Below are positions 1 to 10,219 of a stretch of DNA of 64,000 nt, one piece after another. Position 1 is the first letter of the stretch; each line of letters begins with the position of its first letter. This stretch comes from Lichenicola sp965198575 (GTDB taxonomy: Bacteria; Pseudomonadota; Alphaproteobacteria; Acetobacterales; Acetobacteraceae): assembly GCF_965198575.1 (NCBI RefSeq), contig NZ_OZ240671.1, positions 2,046,001-2,110,000 of the forward strand, given 5' to 3'. The position numbers were made by a program, and so were the translations under genes. The notes under the pieces were generated by a model, which was given only the letters and a program-made list of their open reading frames with translations, was not told the DNA's origin and made no database searches.

Positions 1-849
1 GGCCACCGAGCAGGTCATGCCGGCAGACAGGATGATCCCGGCCGGGATGCTGTCGATATGCACCCGCACCGGGATCCGCTGCGCCAGCCTGACCCAGGTG
101 AAGACCGGGTTCACGTCCTGCAATCCGGCCCGGTCCGGCGTACCGTTCTCGTCGTTGATGCCCCGGGCGACGCTCTCGACGTGGCCGGTCAAGAGTGGCG
201 CATACCCCATCAGCTTGATCCGGGCCGGCTCGCCGACGGCGATGCCATGCAGCTTGGTCTCCTCGAAATAGCCATAGACCCAGAACGAGTCCGCATCGAT
301 CAGGGCCACCCGGGCCTGGCCTGCCATGACGTAGTCGCCGGTGCGCAGCACCAGGTTGGTCACGTAGCCGTTCACAGGCGCATAGAGCGTGGCCCGCTCG
401 AGATTCAGCTTTGCCAGGTTGAGCTGTGCCTGTGCCGCATCCAGCGCTGCCTGCGAGGTCGCTGCGGTCGAATTGAACCGCTCGCGCTCCTCCGCCGACA
501 CGATCCCGGCAAGTCCTGCCCGGCGTGCGGCATCGGATTGCCGCAGACGCAGATCCTCGCGTGCGCTGGCGAGATGGGCGGCGGCCTCGTCGATCGCCAG
601 CCGGAACCGCGACGGATCGATGACGAACAGCGGATCGCCCTTACGCACGAACTGGTTGTCGCGGATCGGCAGGTCCACCACTGTCCCGGACACCTCGGGT
701 GCGATGTCGACCACGTAGGCCCGCACCCGGCCGTCACGGGTCCAGGGCGAGACCATGTAGGTGCGCCACAGCGAGCCGCCGAGCAGCAGCGCTGCGACGA
801 CGACCAGGAGCGTCAGGCTGACCCGAAGCAGGGCGCGCAGAAGGTTCAT
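1..849 (-). CDS. HlyD/AaeA-type efflux periplasmic adaptor subunit (partial, C-terminus off window)
   Basis: Membrane-fusion (adaptor) protein expected to link an inner-membrane exporter to the outer membrane. ATG at 849; the frame stays open for 283 codons to the window edge, so the C-terminus is missing. Residues about 7-25 form one N-terminal membrane anchor. The first lipoyl half follows (APEVSG, then VRKGDPLF), then an alpha-helical hairpin rich in Ala, Glu and Arg, then the second lipoyl half (LYAPVNGYV) and a beta-barrel segment. The gene lies 39 bp downstream of a DUF1656 gene and a FUSC permease, the usual AaeX-AaeB-AaeA arrangement of aromatic-acid exporters. Family assignment is firm; the exported substrate is inference. 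Confidence 0.9.
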   Translation of the reverse strand, partial: MNLLRALLRVSLTLLVVVAALLLGGSLWRTYMVSPWTRDGRVRAYVVDIAPEVSGTVVDLPIRDNQFVRKGDPLFVIDPSRFRLAIDEAAAHLASAREDLRLRQSDAARRAGLAGIVSAEERERFNSTAATSQAALDAAQAQLNLAKLNLERATLYAPVNGYVTNLVLRTGDYVMAGQARVALIDADSFWVYGYFEETKLHGIAVGEPARIKLMGYAPLLTGHVESVARGINDENGTPDRAGLQDVNPVFTWVRLAQRIPVRVHIDSIPAGIILSAGMTCSVA

Positions 850-888
850 TGCAGTCGGAGCCTTGAGCCAGGGGTCATGCAGGAACCG

Positions 889-1083
889 TCACGCGTACCT
901 GACCAGCAGCGACAACACGCACACATAGAGCGCCACTTCCAGAAGCGGCAGGTGCCACGTCCAGCCGGCCAGGCCGGTGCGCCAGATCAGCGCGCGCAGC
1001 AGCAGCGTGATCGGCAACGCCGCCAGGCAGTACAGCACGATCGGGGCGAACAGCACGCCTGCGATATGGATTTCGGCCAGCAC
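889..1083 (-). CDS. DUF1656 small inner-membrane protein (AaeX-like)
   Basis: A 64-residue protein with two predicted membrane helices (about residues 10-30 and 43-60) and an Arg-Trp loop between them. It opens with a short polar stretch (LAEIHIAG) typical of DUF1656. The start is GTG at 1083, only 3 bp after the stop of the upstream FUSC permease, so the two are probably co-translated. In known efflux operons a DUF1656 protein sits between the FUSC-type permease and the HlyD adaptor, exactly as here. Its biochemical role is not known; an accessory role in the exporter is inferred from position. Confidence 0.85.
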   Translation of the reverse strand: MLAEIHIAGVLFAPIVLYCLAALPITLLLRALIWRTGLAGWTWHLPLLEVALYVCVLSLLVRYA

Positions 1084-1086
1084 GGC

Positions 1087-3282
1087 TCAGCGCCCGGCCA
1101 GGAGCATCGGGCCGCCGGGAGCAGGAAGCATCGGACACTGCCGGTCGAGCAGACCCGCGGCCTTGCGCACCAGCAGGGCTGCCTCGCCGATGGTGCCGAC
1201 CAGCATGCGCATGCTCTCACACTCCTGTCCCGGCAGGACCGGGCGATCGGCCTGCGGCTCGTCGAGCAGCGGCAGGATCGCCTGTTCGAGCGCGTCCAGT
1301 CCCGATGCGGCGCGTGTCGGTGCAGCACGCACCTGGTGCAGCGCATGCAGTGCCCGACGCGCCGCGTCCTGGCCATCGGGAGGCAATCTCGGGTCGCGCT
1401 GCAGCCGTTGCAGCGTCAGCACCACGCGCCCGAGGGCGATGATCACGAAGGCTGCCTGCATGATCGGGGCGGGGGAAATCTCCGGCACCTGCTGCAGACG
1501 CTGGACCAGGCGTTGGGCCTTCTGCATCTGCAGGTTCTGCCAGGTTTCCCAGCAGGGGAGCCCGCCCAGGCTCGATGGCGCCCGCCACTGACGCCGCGAC
1601 AGCAGCTCCACCGCCCGCCCGAGCGACACCGAGAGGCGCCTGACGTCACGCGCCGGGTTCGCCGGCATCAGCACGCGGAACACCATCACCAGGCAGACGG
1701 CGCCCAGCAGGAACGCCAACCAGTCATTGAACAGCAGGATGTCGTCGTACTTGATCGGGTTGTGGACGTTCAGCATCGCGTTGAAGAACACGACGTAGGC
1801 AAACGCCCGATTGCGATGAACCGGGCTGAATTGCAGCCAGATGCCAGGCGCCAGACACAGGCACAACGCGCCCCACAGCAGCGGGAAGCCGGAGATCTGC
1901 GGCAGGATGAAAATCTCGCAAAGCACACTGCCGACGATCGCGAACAGTGTCCCGGTCGCGAACTCGATGCTCGCGCGGGACGCCGAGGGGCTGCTCGACA
2001 GCAGGCAGGCAGCCGGCACCAGGAAGGACAGCATCGTCGGCCCGGCTGTCCACTGCGTCACATACCAGAACAGGCCGCCGATCAGGGTCACCAGCAGACC
2101 GCGCACGCCATTGCGGATCGCCGTCTGCCAGTCGAGGTAGGGGCGTAGCCGCATTCTCGTGTCGGCCGGGCCCGCCTCGGTGAGATCGGTGATCGCGAGG
2201 GCCAACTGGTCCAGCAGATCGCGTTCGTGCAGGGCGACGGTAAGGGCCCGCGGGTCCTGCATGGCCGAGGCGAGTGCGGCGACCCGGGTGCGCGCCGCCT
2301 CGATCGCCGGAAGGCTGGCGGCGAGGCTGCCGGCCGGCAAGACCGACAGCGCGAGCATGCTGTCTCGCGCGATCTTCTGCGTCTGTCGTCCAGCTTCGGC
2401 GTCCGGCGAGTCCGGCAGGGCAAGGTCGTGCAGCGGCTCGAGCTGGCTCAACAGGCCGAGGAGGCGCGACGCTCCGACCCGCAGCCGGGCCGTCCGGCGA
2501 CCCAGGACGTAGCTTTCGGCACCGGCATATTCGATCGCCTCGTCGAGTGCGCCGGCACGGGCGAGCAGCCCGGATCGGGGCAGCCGGTCGGCATCCAGGT
2601 CATCGAGCGCCTGGCCATTCGGACGCCGATACACCACGAAGGCCGCGGCGATGTCGCGCACCAGGCTCTCGATGGTGCGCCCGAGCGTCGGGGGCGTCGG
2701 CAGGGTCGTCAGCAGGAAGACCAGGGCGGCCGCGACGATGCCGACCGAGACTGCCGAAACGCGTGACAACGCGCTCGTGAAGATGTTCTGCGGGTCGGCG
2801 AACGAGCCGCTGGCGACGATGATGATGGTGTAGCCAGCGAGCACCGCACCGTAGGCCCGGAAATAGCGCAGCAATGACGCCACCACGCAGGCAAGTCCGA
2901 TACACAGCGACAGGGCCACCGTGAACAGCAGCGGGGCCTGCGCGAACACGGCCATCAGCACCACGGCTGCAGTGGCTCCGAGCAGGGTCGCAAGCAATCG
3001 CCAGACGCTTTTCGACACCAGCGCGCCGGTCACCGGGTTGGCGACGATCAGGACCGTGGTCACCGAGGACATCGGCGATTGCAGCTGCAAGGCGAATGCA
3101 GTGAACAGCGCGATGCCGATCGCCAGCATGGTGCGGAGCGTATAGGCGAAGGTTGCAAGATCCGGCGCGAGTTCCTGGCCAAGCCAGGTCGGGCGCGACA
3201 GGAACCGCCGCGTCCGATCGGCAAGTCGCACCAGCAAGCCGGTTGCGGCGTACCGTCCCGATCGGGCTGTCGAGATACTCAC
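1087..3282 (-). CDS. FUSC-family inner-membrane efflux permease (fusaric/aromatic acid exporter type)
   Basis: About 731 residues with two blocks of closely spaced hydrophobic helices separated by long soluble segments, the layout of FUSC/AaeB permeases. The first block begins near residue 40 (TMLAIGIALFTAF) and the second around residue 390 (GLLVTLIGGLFWYV). The C-terminal soluble part is helical. GTG at 3282 is preferred because its GTGA overlaps the stop of the upstream ORF, and the possible extension to 3405 is Arg-rich and unlike the family. It heads the permease-DUF1656-adaptor cluster and probably exports small organic acids or toxic aromatics by proton exchange; substrate unknown. The start codon is the least certain part. 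Confidence 0.87.
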   Translation of the reverse strand: MSISTARSGRYAATGLLVRLADRTRRFLSRPTWLGQELAPDLATFAYTLRTMLAIGIALFTAFALQLQSPMSSVTTVLIVANPVTGALVSKSVWRLLATLLGATAAVVLMAVFAQAPLLFTVALSLCIGLACVVASLLRYFRAYGAVLAGYTIIIVASGSFADPQNIFTSALSRVSAVSVGIVAAALVFLLTTLPTPPTLGRTIESLVRDIAAAFVVYRRPNGQALDDLDADRLPRSGLLARAGALDEAIEYAGAESYVLGRRTARLRVGASRLLGLLSQLEPLHDLALPDSPDAEAGRQTQKIARDSMLALSVLPAGSLAASLPAIEAARTRVAALASAMQDPRALTVALHERDLLDQLALAITDLTEAGPADTRMRLRPYLDWQTAIRNGVRGLLVTLIGGLFWYVTQWTAGPTMLSFLVPAACLLSSSPSASRASIEFATGTLFAIVGSVLCEIFILPQISGFPLLWGALCLCLAPGIWLQFSPVHRNRAFAYVVFFNAMLNVHNPIKYDDILLFNDWLAFLLGAVCLVMVFRVLMPANPARDVRRLSVSLGRAVELLSRRQWRAPSSLGGLPCWETWQNLQMQKAQRLVQRLQQVPEISPAPIMQAAFVIIALGRVVLTLQRLQRDPRLPPDGQDAARRALHALHQVRAAPTRAASGLDALEQAILPLLDEPQADRPVLPGQECESMRMLVGTIGEAALLVRKAAGLLDRQCPMLPAPGGPMLLAGR

Positions 3283-3653
3283 GCCGGGGGACCCCCGGAT
3301 GCGTGTCGAGCCCGTAGCGTGCAACGTGTCCGTTCGATGCGACCGAGGGCGGTCGTGCAGGCGCCCCTCTCGGCCTGCGCGACCCGCTCCAACAGCCGTT
3401 CGCACTCCGGCGTTTCCGGCTGGAAGGCCAGTGATGGGGCGTCCAGGTCGGGCATCCGCGCCAGCTCTCCCTGCCGGATCGGGGTGGCCAGATTGCCGAA
3501 CAACAGGATCGGCCGCCAGCTGGCAACGGTCAGCCCGTGATCTCGAGGCGGCTGGTCCCGAATACGTTGCCGCGCATGTCCAGGCCGCGGGAGGCGATGG
3601 CCGGAGGCGATAAGATTGTCTTCCCGCGGCTGCTCATCCATTACCAAAGTCAA
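3279..3653 (-). CDS. hypothetical protein upstream of FUSC efflux genes
   Basis: A 124-residue ORF whose stop overlaps the GTG start of the FUSC permease by 4 bases (GTGA). It is polar and Arg/Glu-rich with one moderately hydrophobic patch (WRPILLFGNLATPI, about residues 47-60), and has no signal peptide or motif I recognise. The coupling argues that it is translated, but the N-terminal third has composition like random high-GC sequence, so a start further in is possible. It could be a small regulatory or accessory protein of the efflux module, or a spurious frame. Confidence 0.35.
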   Translation of the reverse strand: MTLVMDEQPREDNLIASGHRLPRPGHARQRIRDQPPRDHGLTVASWRPILLFGNLATPIRQGELARMPDLDAPSLAFQPETPECERLLERVAQAERGACTTALGRIERTRCTLRARHASGGPPA

Positions 3654-3773
3654 TGATTTGCATGCGTATGACTGTCAACCTGCCGTCGACGCGACGGCGC
3701 AACGTTCAAGGCTTGGCTACGTTGATCGGCGGCAGCAACAGTCCGATGTGTGCAGCACGGGGGTTATTAGAAG

Positions 3774-4115
3774 ATGCAGACCATGGACGGCCCAGGACAG
3801 ACGCCCGACGAGGCGGATGCGCGGGCGTCGAACGTGATCCCGTTCCCTCAGCGTCCGGCGGCCCAAAGGCTGCCTGAGCCGACGGTTGATCCGCAGGTCC
3901 AGCTCGAGCGCGCTGTCCTCAGATTGAAGCAGGCGGTCGATGAGCAGCGCCGTGCAGTCGATGCCTGGCGGTATAAACTGGCCGCCCTGCAGGGCAGTGT
4001 CCTCTCGCTGGCAAGCAGCCTGCGCATCGCGGACGAGGCAGTATCACGACCGGAACCAACCCCCGGGCATTCAGCTACGGACTCGATCGATAGCGGCGTG
4101 AGCGGTTCCCGCTGA
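3774..4115 (+). CDS. hypothetical coiled-coil protein
   Basis: A 113-residue protein with a disordered, Pro/Asp-rich N-terminus carrying NVIPFPQRP, a motif common in short alphaproteobacterial proteins. A helical heptad-rich middle follows (about residues 43-90; Leu, Val and Ala spaced for a coiled coil), then a polar tail. No signal peptide, metal site or enzyme motif is visible. A second ATG lies three codons in, so the start may be 3783. It stands alone between the leftward efflux genes and the leftward thioesterase. Function unknown. Confidence 0.6.
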   Translation: MQTMDGPGQTPDEADARASNVIPFPQRPAAQRLPEPTVDPQVQLERAVLRLKQAVDEQRRAVDAWRYKLAALQGSVLSLASSLRIADEAVSRPEPTPGHSATDSIDSGVSGSR

Positions 4116-4152
4116 CCGTGCGGCCTGATCGGTACACGTTGCCGCGGGCTCG

Positions 4153-4631
4153 TCAGTCGCGATCGGCGGAGCCGAGCTGATCGCGCAGCCACGCGCCGGT
4201 ATCGAATGCCTCGGCATCCGGGCGCGGGATCCTGAAAACGCCGTTGACCCGTGCCGACGGCGTCCCGTCGGTCCGGACGAGGCCCTGTGCGAACATCAGG
4301 CTCCGCGTCGTCTTGAGGATCTCGCCGGTCGCCTGCATCCAGCCGCCCGGGCGCGCCGGCGCCAGGTAGTCGATCGAGAGGCTGATCGTCGGCAGGATCA
4401 TCGCCTCGAAGCGGTTCTCGAACATTCCCGCGAACGCCAAGAGGATGTCGCAGAAGGTCGCGATCATGCCGCCATGGCAGGTCCCGGCCGGGTTGCAGTG
4501 CTCCGGCGTCACCCTGAAGCCGCCGACCAGATGGCCGTCCTCGCTGCGGACATGCAGCGGCAGGGTGCGCGCGGTGAAGTCGGAGAGGCCCGCCATCGGC
4601 AGCCGTACGAAGCCGGCCGGCGCCTCCTGCA

Positions 4632-4632
<1 letters not shown>
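4153..4632 (-). CDS. PaaI-type hotdog-fold acyl-CoA thioesterase
   Basis: 159 residues with the hotdog signature CHGGMIATFCDILLAF, where HGG and the later Asp are the family's conserved positions. It should hydrolyse acyl-CoA to free acid and CoA in the cytoplasm. The ATG shares one base with the stop of the acyl-CoA dehydrogenase (TGATG), so it is the last gene of the leftward beta-oxidation operon. It may relieve accumulation of dead-end or branched acyl-CoA and recover CoA; the exact substrate cannot be read from the sequence. Confidence 0.88.
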
Positions 4633-6422
<1,790 letters not shown>

Positions 6423-6452
6423 GGCGGTGTGTCCTGTGCAGCGTGATGGGCA

Positions 6453-8786
6453 TCAATTGCGGAGTGGCTTGCCGGTTTCGAGAGTGTGCTCGATGCGATC
6501 GAGCGTCGGGCCGGTGCGGATCAGCCGCATGAAGGCAGTGCGTTCGAGCGCCAGCATCTGCTTCTCGGTGACCACGTCCATCAGATCCGCCTCGCCGCCC
6601 GACAAGACTTCCGCCAGGTTGCCGGCAACCACCAGGTCGTGGTCGGTGGCGACCCCCTGACGGTGGAATCCCTCGGCGGCGAGTTTCATCGCCATGCGTC
6701 CGCCGGCTCCAGGCAGCCTGAACTCGGGAGGCTTCGGAGCGGAGTATCCATCCACCAGAGACAACGCCCGGGCACGCGCCTCGAACAGCAGTCGGTCGCG
6801 ATTCATCGTGATCCGATCGGTCTCGCGCAGGAAACCGAGGCTGCGCGCTTCGGTCGCCGACTTCGCCATCCTGGCCGTGCTGACGATCTCGAATACCTTC
6901 GCCACCGCCGGCATCGGCCCCTTCGGCATGCCGGGCGAGGCGACCCAGCGGGCGATCATCTCGCCGCAGCCGCCCCAGCCCGGGACCAGCCCGACACCGC
7001 ACTCGACCAGGCCGACATAGCTCTCCGCATGCGCCTGTACGGCGTCCGAATGCAGCAGGATCTCGCAGCCGCCGCCGAGGGCCAGGCCGGCCGGCGCGGA
7101 CACCACCGGGAAGGGCGCGTATTTCAGCGCCTTGTAGGTCCGCTGGCCGCCCGACACGAGTTTCTCGATCTCGCCCCAGGCGGCAATGTTGCAGGCGAAC
7201 AGCGCAAGACCGAGATTGGCGCCAGCCGAGAAGTTGGTGGCGTCGGTATAGACCACGAGCGCCTTGTAGCGCTGCTTCACCAGGTCGATGCTCTTGTCGA
7301 GGAGCTTCAGGGTGTGCTCGTCGATCGCGTTCATCTTCGAGGTGAACTCAAAGCACGCGACGCCGTCGCCGATGTCCCACAGGGCGGCCGACCCGTTCCT
7401 CAGGAGCGGCTCGGAGCGGCACTTGATGTCGTCCAGCAGCAGCACGCCGGGCGGTCGCTCGATCGGGACGTATTCCCCGTCCACGCCGAGGAACAGCGTC
7501 CGGCCGTTCTCGACCTTGTAGAACCGGCCAGTGCCGACCGTGCGCAGCACAGGCGGCACCGGCCGGCCTTCCGCCTCCAGGCGACGTGCCACGGCCTCCG
7601 GACCGAGCGCGTCAAGCAGTTCGAACGGCCCCTGCTTCCAGTTGAAGCCGAGACGCATCGCGGCATCCACCGAGACGATATCGTCGGCGATCGCCGGCAC
7701 CAGGCTGGCGGCATAGGCGAGCGTGGCACCCATCACGGTCCAGGCGTAGTGGCCGTAGCGGTCGGTGGACGCGATCAGCGCGGCCGGGTCGCGTGACAGC
7801 GCCGACGGCAGGCTTGCCGTTCGTGATGGCTCGTATTCGCCGGTGACGAGGCCGATCGACTCCTTGATCTTCCCGGCCTCGCGGTTCAGCCGATAGAAAC
7901 CGCCGCGGCCTTTCCGTCCGGTATTGCCCTCGGCGATCATCCTGGTCAGCAAAGGAGAGTCGCGGAGCGTCTCGAGGAACGCGTCACCGGCAGGCAGCGA
8001 CGCCTTCATGCTGGCATTGATGTGCGGCATCAGATCCAGCCCGACCAGGTCCAGCAGCCCGAACACCCCGGTTTTCGGGATGCCGAACGGCCGGCCCAGC
8101 ACGGCGTCGGCCTCCTCGACCGACAGCCCCTGGTCCATCGCCGCATTGACCGCCTGCTGCATCCAGTAGGTGCCGATGCGGTTGGCGATGAAGCCCGGCG
8201 TGTCATGCGCGCGCACCACCGTCTTGCCGAGGGCGAGGTCGCAGAACCGGCTGACCCGGTCGACCAGTGCCGGATCGGTCGCGGGCCCGGCCACCAGCTC
8301 GAGCAGGCGCATGTAGCGCGGCGGGTTGAAGAAATGCGTGATCATGAAGTCGCGTGACAGGCTCTCGGGCAATCCGTCGACAAGCTGCGCCAGCGGGATC
8401 GTCGAGGTGTTGGAGCTGATCGGCGTGCCGGGCCGACGCACCGCCTCGAGCCTGCGATACAGCGCCTGCTTCAGCTCGAGCCGCTCGACGATCACCTCGA
8501 TGATCCAGTCACACTCGACGACCTTCCCGAGATCGTCCTCGATGTTGCCGGGCTCGACGAGTTTTGCGGCGGCCGGCGACATGAACGGTGCCGGGTCGGT
8601 CTTGAGCGCGCGCGCCACGGCGGCCTTGGCCACCGCATCGCGGTCGTCACCCGACTTCGGCAGGATGTCGAGCAGCAGCACCCGGACGCCGGCATTGGCG
8701 ACCTGGGCCGCGATCCCCGCACCCATGACCCCGGCGCCGACGACGCAGACGCGGCGGATGCCGGTATCCGTGTCGAGCGCCGCCAT
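6453..8786 (-). CDS. 3-hydroxyacyl-CoA dehydrogenase / enoyl-CoA hydratase fusion (FadN-like)
   Basis: 777 residues. The N-terminus is an NAD-binding Rossmann domain (VVGAGVMGAGIAAQ, about residues 15-28) followed by the 3-hydroxyacyl-CoA dehydrogenase helical domains (THFFNPPRYM; DTPGFIANRIG). The C-terminal third is a crotonase fold (AGLALGGGCE oxyanion region; VECGVGLVPGWGG with the acid/base Glu). This order, dehydrogenase first and hydratase last, is that of Bacillus FadN, not E. coli FadB. It performs hydration and NAD-dependent oxidation in beta-oxidation. The ATG overlaps the thiolase stop by one base (TGATG), so both subunits of the degradative complex are likely made in step. Confidence 0.93.
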   Translation of the reverse strand: MAALDTDTGIRRVCVVGAGVMGAGIAAQVANAGVRVLLLDILPKSGDDRDAVAKAAVARALKTDPAPFMSPAAAKLVEPGNIEDDLGKVVECDWIIEVIVERLELKQALYRRLEAVRRPGTPISSNTSTIPLAQLVDGLPESLSRDFMITHFFNPPRYMRLLELVAGPATDPALVDRVSRFCDLALGKTVVRAHDTPGFIANRIGTYWMQQAVNAAMDQGLSVEEADAVLGRPFGIPKTGVFGLLDLVGLDLMPHINASMKASLPAGDAFLETLRDSPLLTRMIAEGNTGRKGRGGFYRLNREAGKIKESIGLVTGEYEPSRTASLPSALSRDPAALIASTDRYGHYAWTVMGATLAYAASLVPAIADDIVSVDAAMRLGFNWKQGPFELLDALGPEAVARRLEAEGRPVPPVLRTVGTGRFYKVENGRTLFLGVDGEYVPIERPPGVLLLDDIKCRSEPLLRNGSAALWDIGDGVACFEFTSKMNAIDEHTLKLLDKSIDLVKQRYKALVVYTDATNFSAGANLGLALFACNIAAWGEIEKLVSGGQRTYKALKYAPFPVVSAPAGLALGGGCEILLHSDAVQAHAESYVGLVECGVGLVPGWGGCGEMIARWVASPGMPKGPMPAVAKVFEIVSTARMAKSATEARSLGFLRETDRITMNRDRLLFEARARALSLVDGYSAPKPPEFRLPGAGGRMAMKLAAEGFHRQGVATDHDLVVAGNLAEVLSGGEADLMDVVTEKQMLALERTAFMRLIRTGPTLDRIEHTLETGKPLRN

Positions 8787-9937
8787 CACACCCGCTCCAG
8801 CAGGGTGGCGATGCCCTGGCCGCCGCCGATGCACTGGGTCGCCAGCGCATACCGGCCGCCTTCGCGTGACAACAGCGCCGCCGCCTTGCCGACGATCCGG
8901 GCGCCGGTTGCCCCGAGCGGATGGCCGATGGCGATCGCTCCGCCATCGATATTGACCGTCTCCGGTCGCAGGCCGAGGTCGCGGATGCAGGCGAGTGCCT
9001 GGCTCGCGAACGCCTCGTTCAGCTCCACGACATCCAGCTCGGATGCCTTTACGCCGGCCCGATCGAGCGCCTTGCGGCTGGCGGCAATCGGCCCCAGCCC
9101 CATGGTCTCCGGGGCGCATCCCGACACGCCGACACTGCGCAGTCGCGCCAGCACCTTGAGACCGTGGCGGTTGGCGTAGTCCTCGGTGCAGACCAGCACT
9201 GCACTGGCGCCATCGGTCAGTGGCGACGAGGTTCCTGCGGTGACGGTGCCGTCCTTGTCGAAAGCCGGCTTCAGGGCTGCGAGGCCCTCGGCGCTGCTGT
9301 CCGGGCGCAGGCAGCCGTCGGTCTCGACCGTGCCCGCCGTGCTGCGCACCGTGACGATCTCGTCGGACAGCCGGCCGGACACCTGCGCGCTTGCCGCCTT
9401 GGCCTGGCTGTCGAGCGCGAACTGCTCCTGCTCCTGGCGGCCGATCTGGTAGCGCGTCGCCACGTTCTCCGCGGTCTCGCCCATGCTGATATAGGCCGAG
9501 CCTTTGGCGGCGAGATCCGGATTGGGCAACGGGTTGTAGCCGCCCATCGGCACCCGGCTCATGCTCTCGACGCCGGCGCAGATGAACACCTCGCCGGCAC
9601 CGATCGCGATCGCCCCGGCCGCCATGTGGATCGCCTGCATCGACGAGCCGCAGAACCGGTTGACAGTCACACCGCCGACAGAGGTCGGCAGCCCGGCCAG
9701 TAGCCCGATCAGCCGCCCGACATTGAGGCCCTGCTCGGCTTCGGGAAATGCGCACCCGACGATCAGGTCCTCGATGTCCTCAGGTTTGACGCCGGTGCGC
9801 TGGATCAGCCCGCCGATCACCTGTGCCGCGAGATCGTCCGGCCGCACTCGGGCGAGCAGGCCCTTGACTGCCAAGTGGAACGGGGAGCGGGCATAACCCG
9901 CGATCACCGTGTTCTGCATCATGGCGGCCTCCGGCAC
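8786..9937 (-). CDS. fadA: acetyl-CoA C-acyltransferase (thiolase)
   Basis: 383 residues with all thiolase landmarks: the acyl-accepting Cys in NRFCGSSMQA (Cys96), the GHPLGATGAR histidine motif near residue 342, and the second active-site Cys in CIGGGQG near residue 373. It cleaves 3-ketoacyl-CoA with CoA to give acetyl-CoA and a shortened acyl-CoA. It is the first gene of a four-gene leftward operon (thiolase, dehydrogenase/hydratase, acyl-CoA dehydrogenase, thioesterase). Translation could begin at 9937 or at either Met of the MM pair at residues 6-7. Its upstream region is shared with the divergent fadL. Confidence 0.93.
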   Translation of the reverse strand: MPEAAMMQNTVIAGYARSPFHLAVKGLLARVRPDDLAAQVIGGLIQRTGVKPEDIEDLIVGCAFPEAEQGLNVGRLIGLLAGLPTSVGGVTVNRFCGSSMQAIHMAAGAIAIGAGEVFICAGVESMSRVPMGGYNPLPNPDLAAKGSAYISMGETAENVATRYQIGRQEQEQFALDSQAKAASAQVSGRLSDEIVTVRSTAGTVETDGCLRPDSSAEGLAALKPAFDKDGTVTAGTSSPLTDGASAVLVCTEDYANRHGLKVLARLRSVGVSGCAPETMGLGPIAASRKALDRAGVKASELDVVELNEAFASQALACIRDLGLRPETVNIDGGAIAIGHPLGATGARIVGKAAALLSREGGRYALATQCIGGGQGIATLLERV

Positions 9938-9944
9938 TCGAGCG

Positions 9945-9990
9945 GCACCAGCCCGGATCGGTAGTGCCTTCCCTATACGTCAAGCACCTG
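9945..9990 (-). promoter_or_regulatory. putative promoter/operator of the leftward beta-oxidation operon
   Basis: Read on the minus strand, TGCTTGACG (9986-9978) contains a good -35 hexamer (TTGACG). It stands about 45 bases before the thiolase start, leaving room for a -10 box near 9955-9960, although no strong -10 is visible. The same nine bases occur in opposite orientation before fadL. Inferred; the repeat itself is directly visible. Confidence 0.4.
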
Positions 9991-10079
9991 GCTGATAGCA
10001 TCGGGGGGACGAGGCGACAACACCGCCGTCCCGGGCCGGTCTCCGAACTGCGCAGCACTGCGCTGCACAATCACGGAAC

Positions 10080-10115
10080 TGCTTGACGCAAGTGTTGGAG
10101 GGCGTAAGCCTTCTG
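10080..10115 (+). promoter_or_regulatory. putative promoter/operator of fadL
   Basis: TGCTTGACG at 10080-10088 supplies a TTGACG -35 hexamer, followed by a 16-17 base spacer and a weak GTAAGC/TAAGCC -10 region near 10105. It is the exact reverse complement of 9978-9986 before the divergent thiolase operon. A shared regulator, possibly the nearby MerR-type protein, is the simplest explanation. The -10 is weak, so the transcription start is not fixed by sequence. Confidence 0.4.
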
Positions 10116-10219
10116 TAACAAAGTCGGGCAAAAGCCCAGACGGCTTGGCGACTGTGGTCGAAACGCCACCGCAAAGATATGACGGATGGACCATACTGTC
10201 CGCGCTAGGGGATACGTCC

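Noticed and set aside
58..2148. Long open frame on the plus strand opposite the efflux genes
   Set aside because: It is antisense to the FUSC and HlyD genes, full of Gln, Arg and His as expected for an antisense frame in high-GC DNA, and has no motif.
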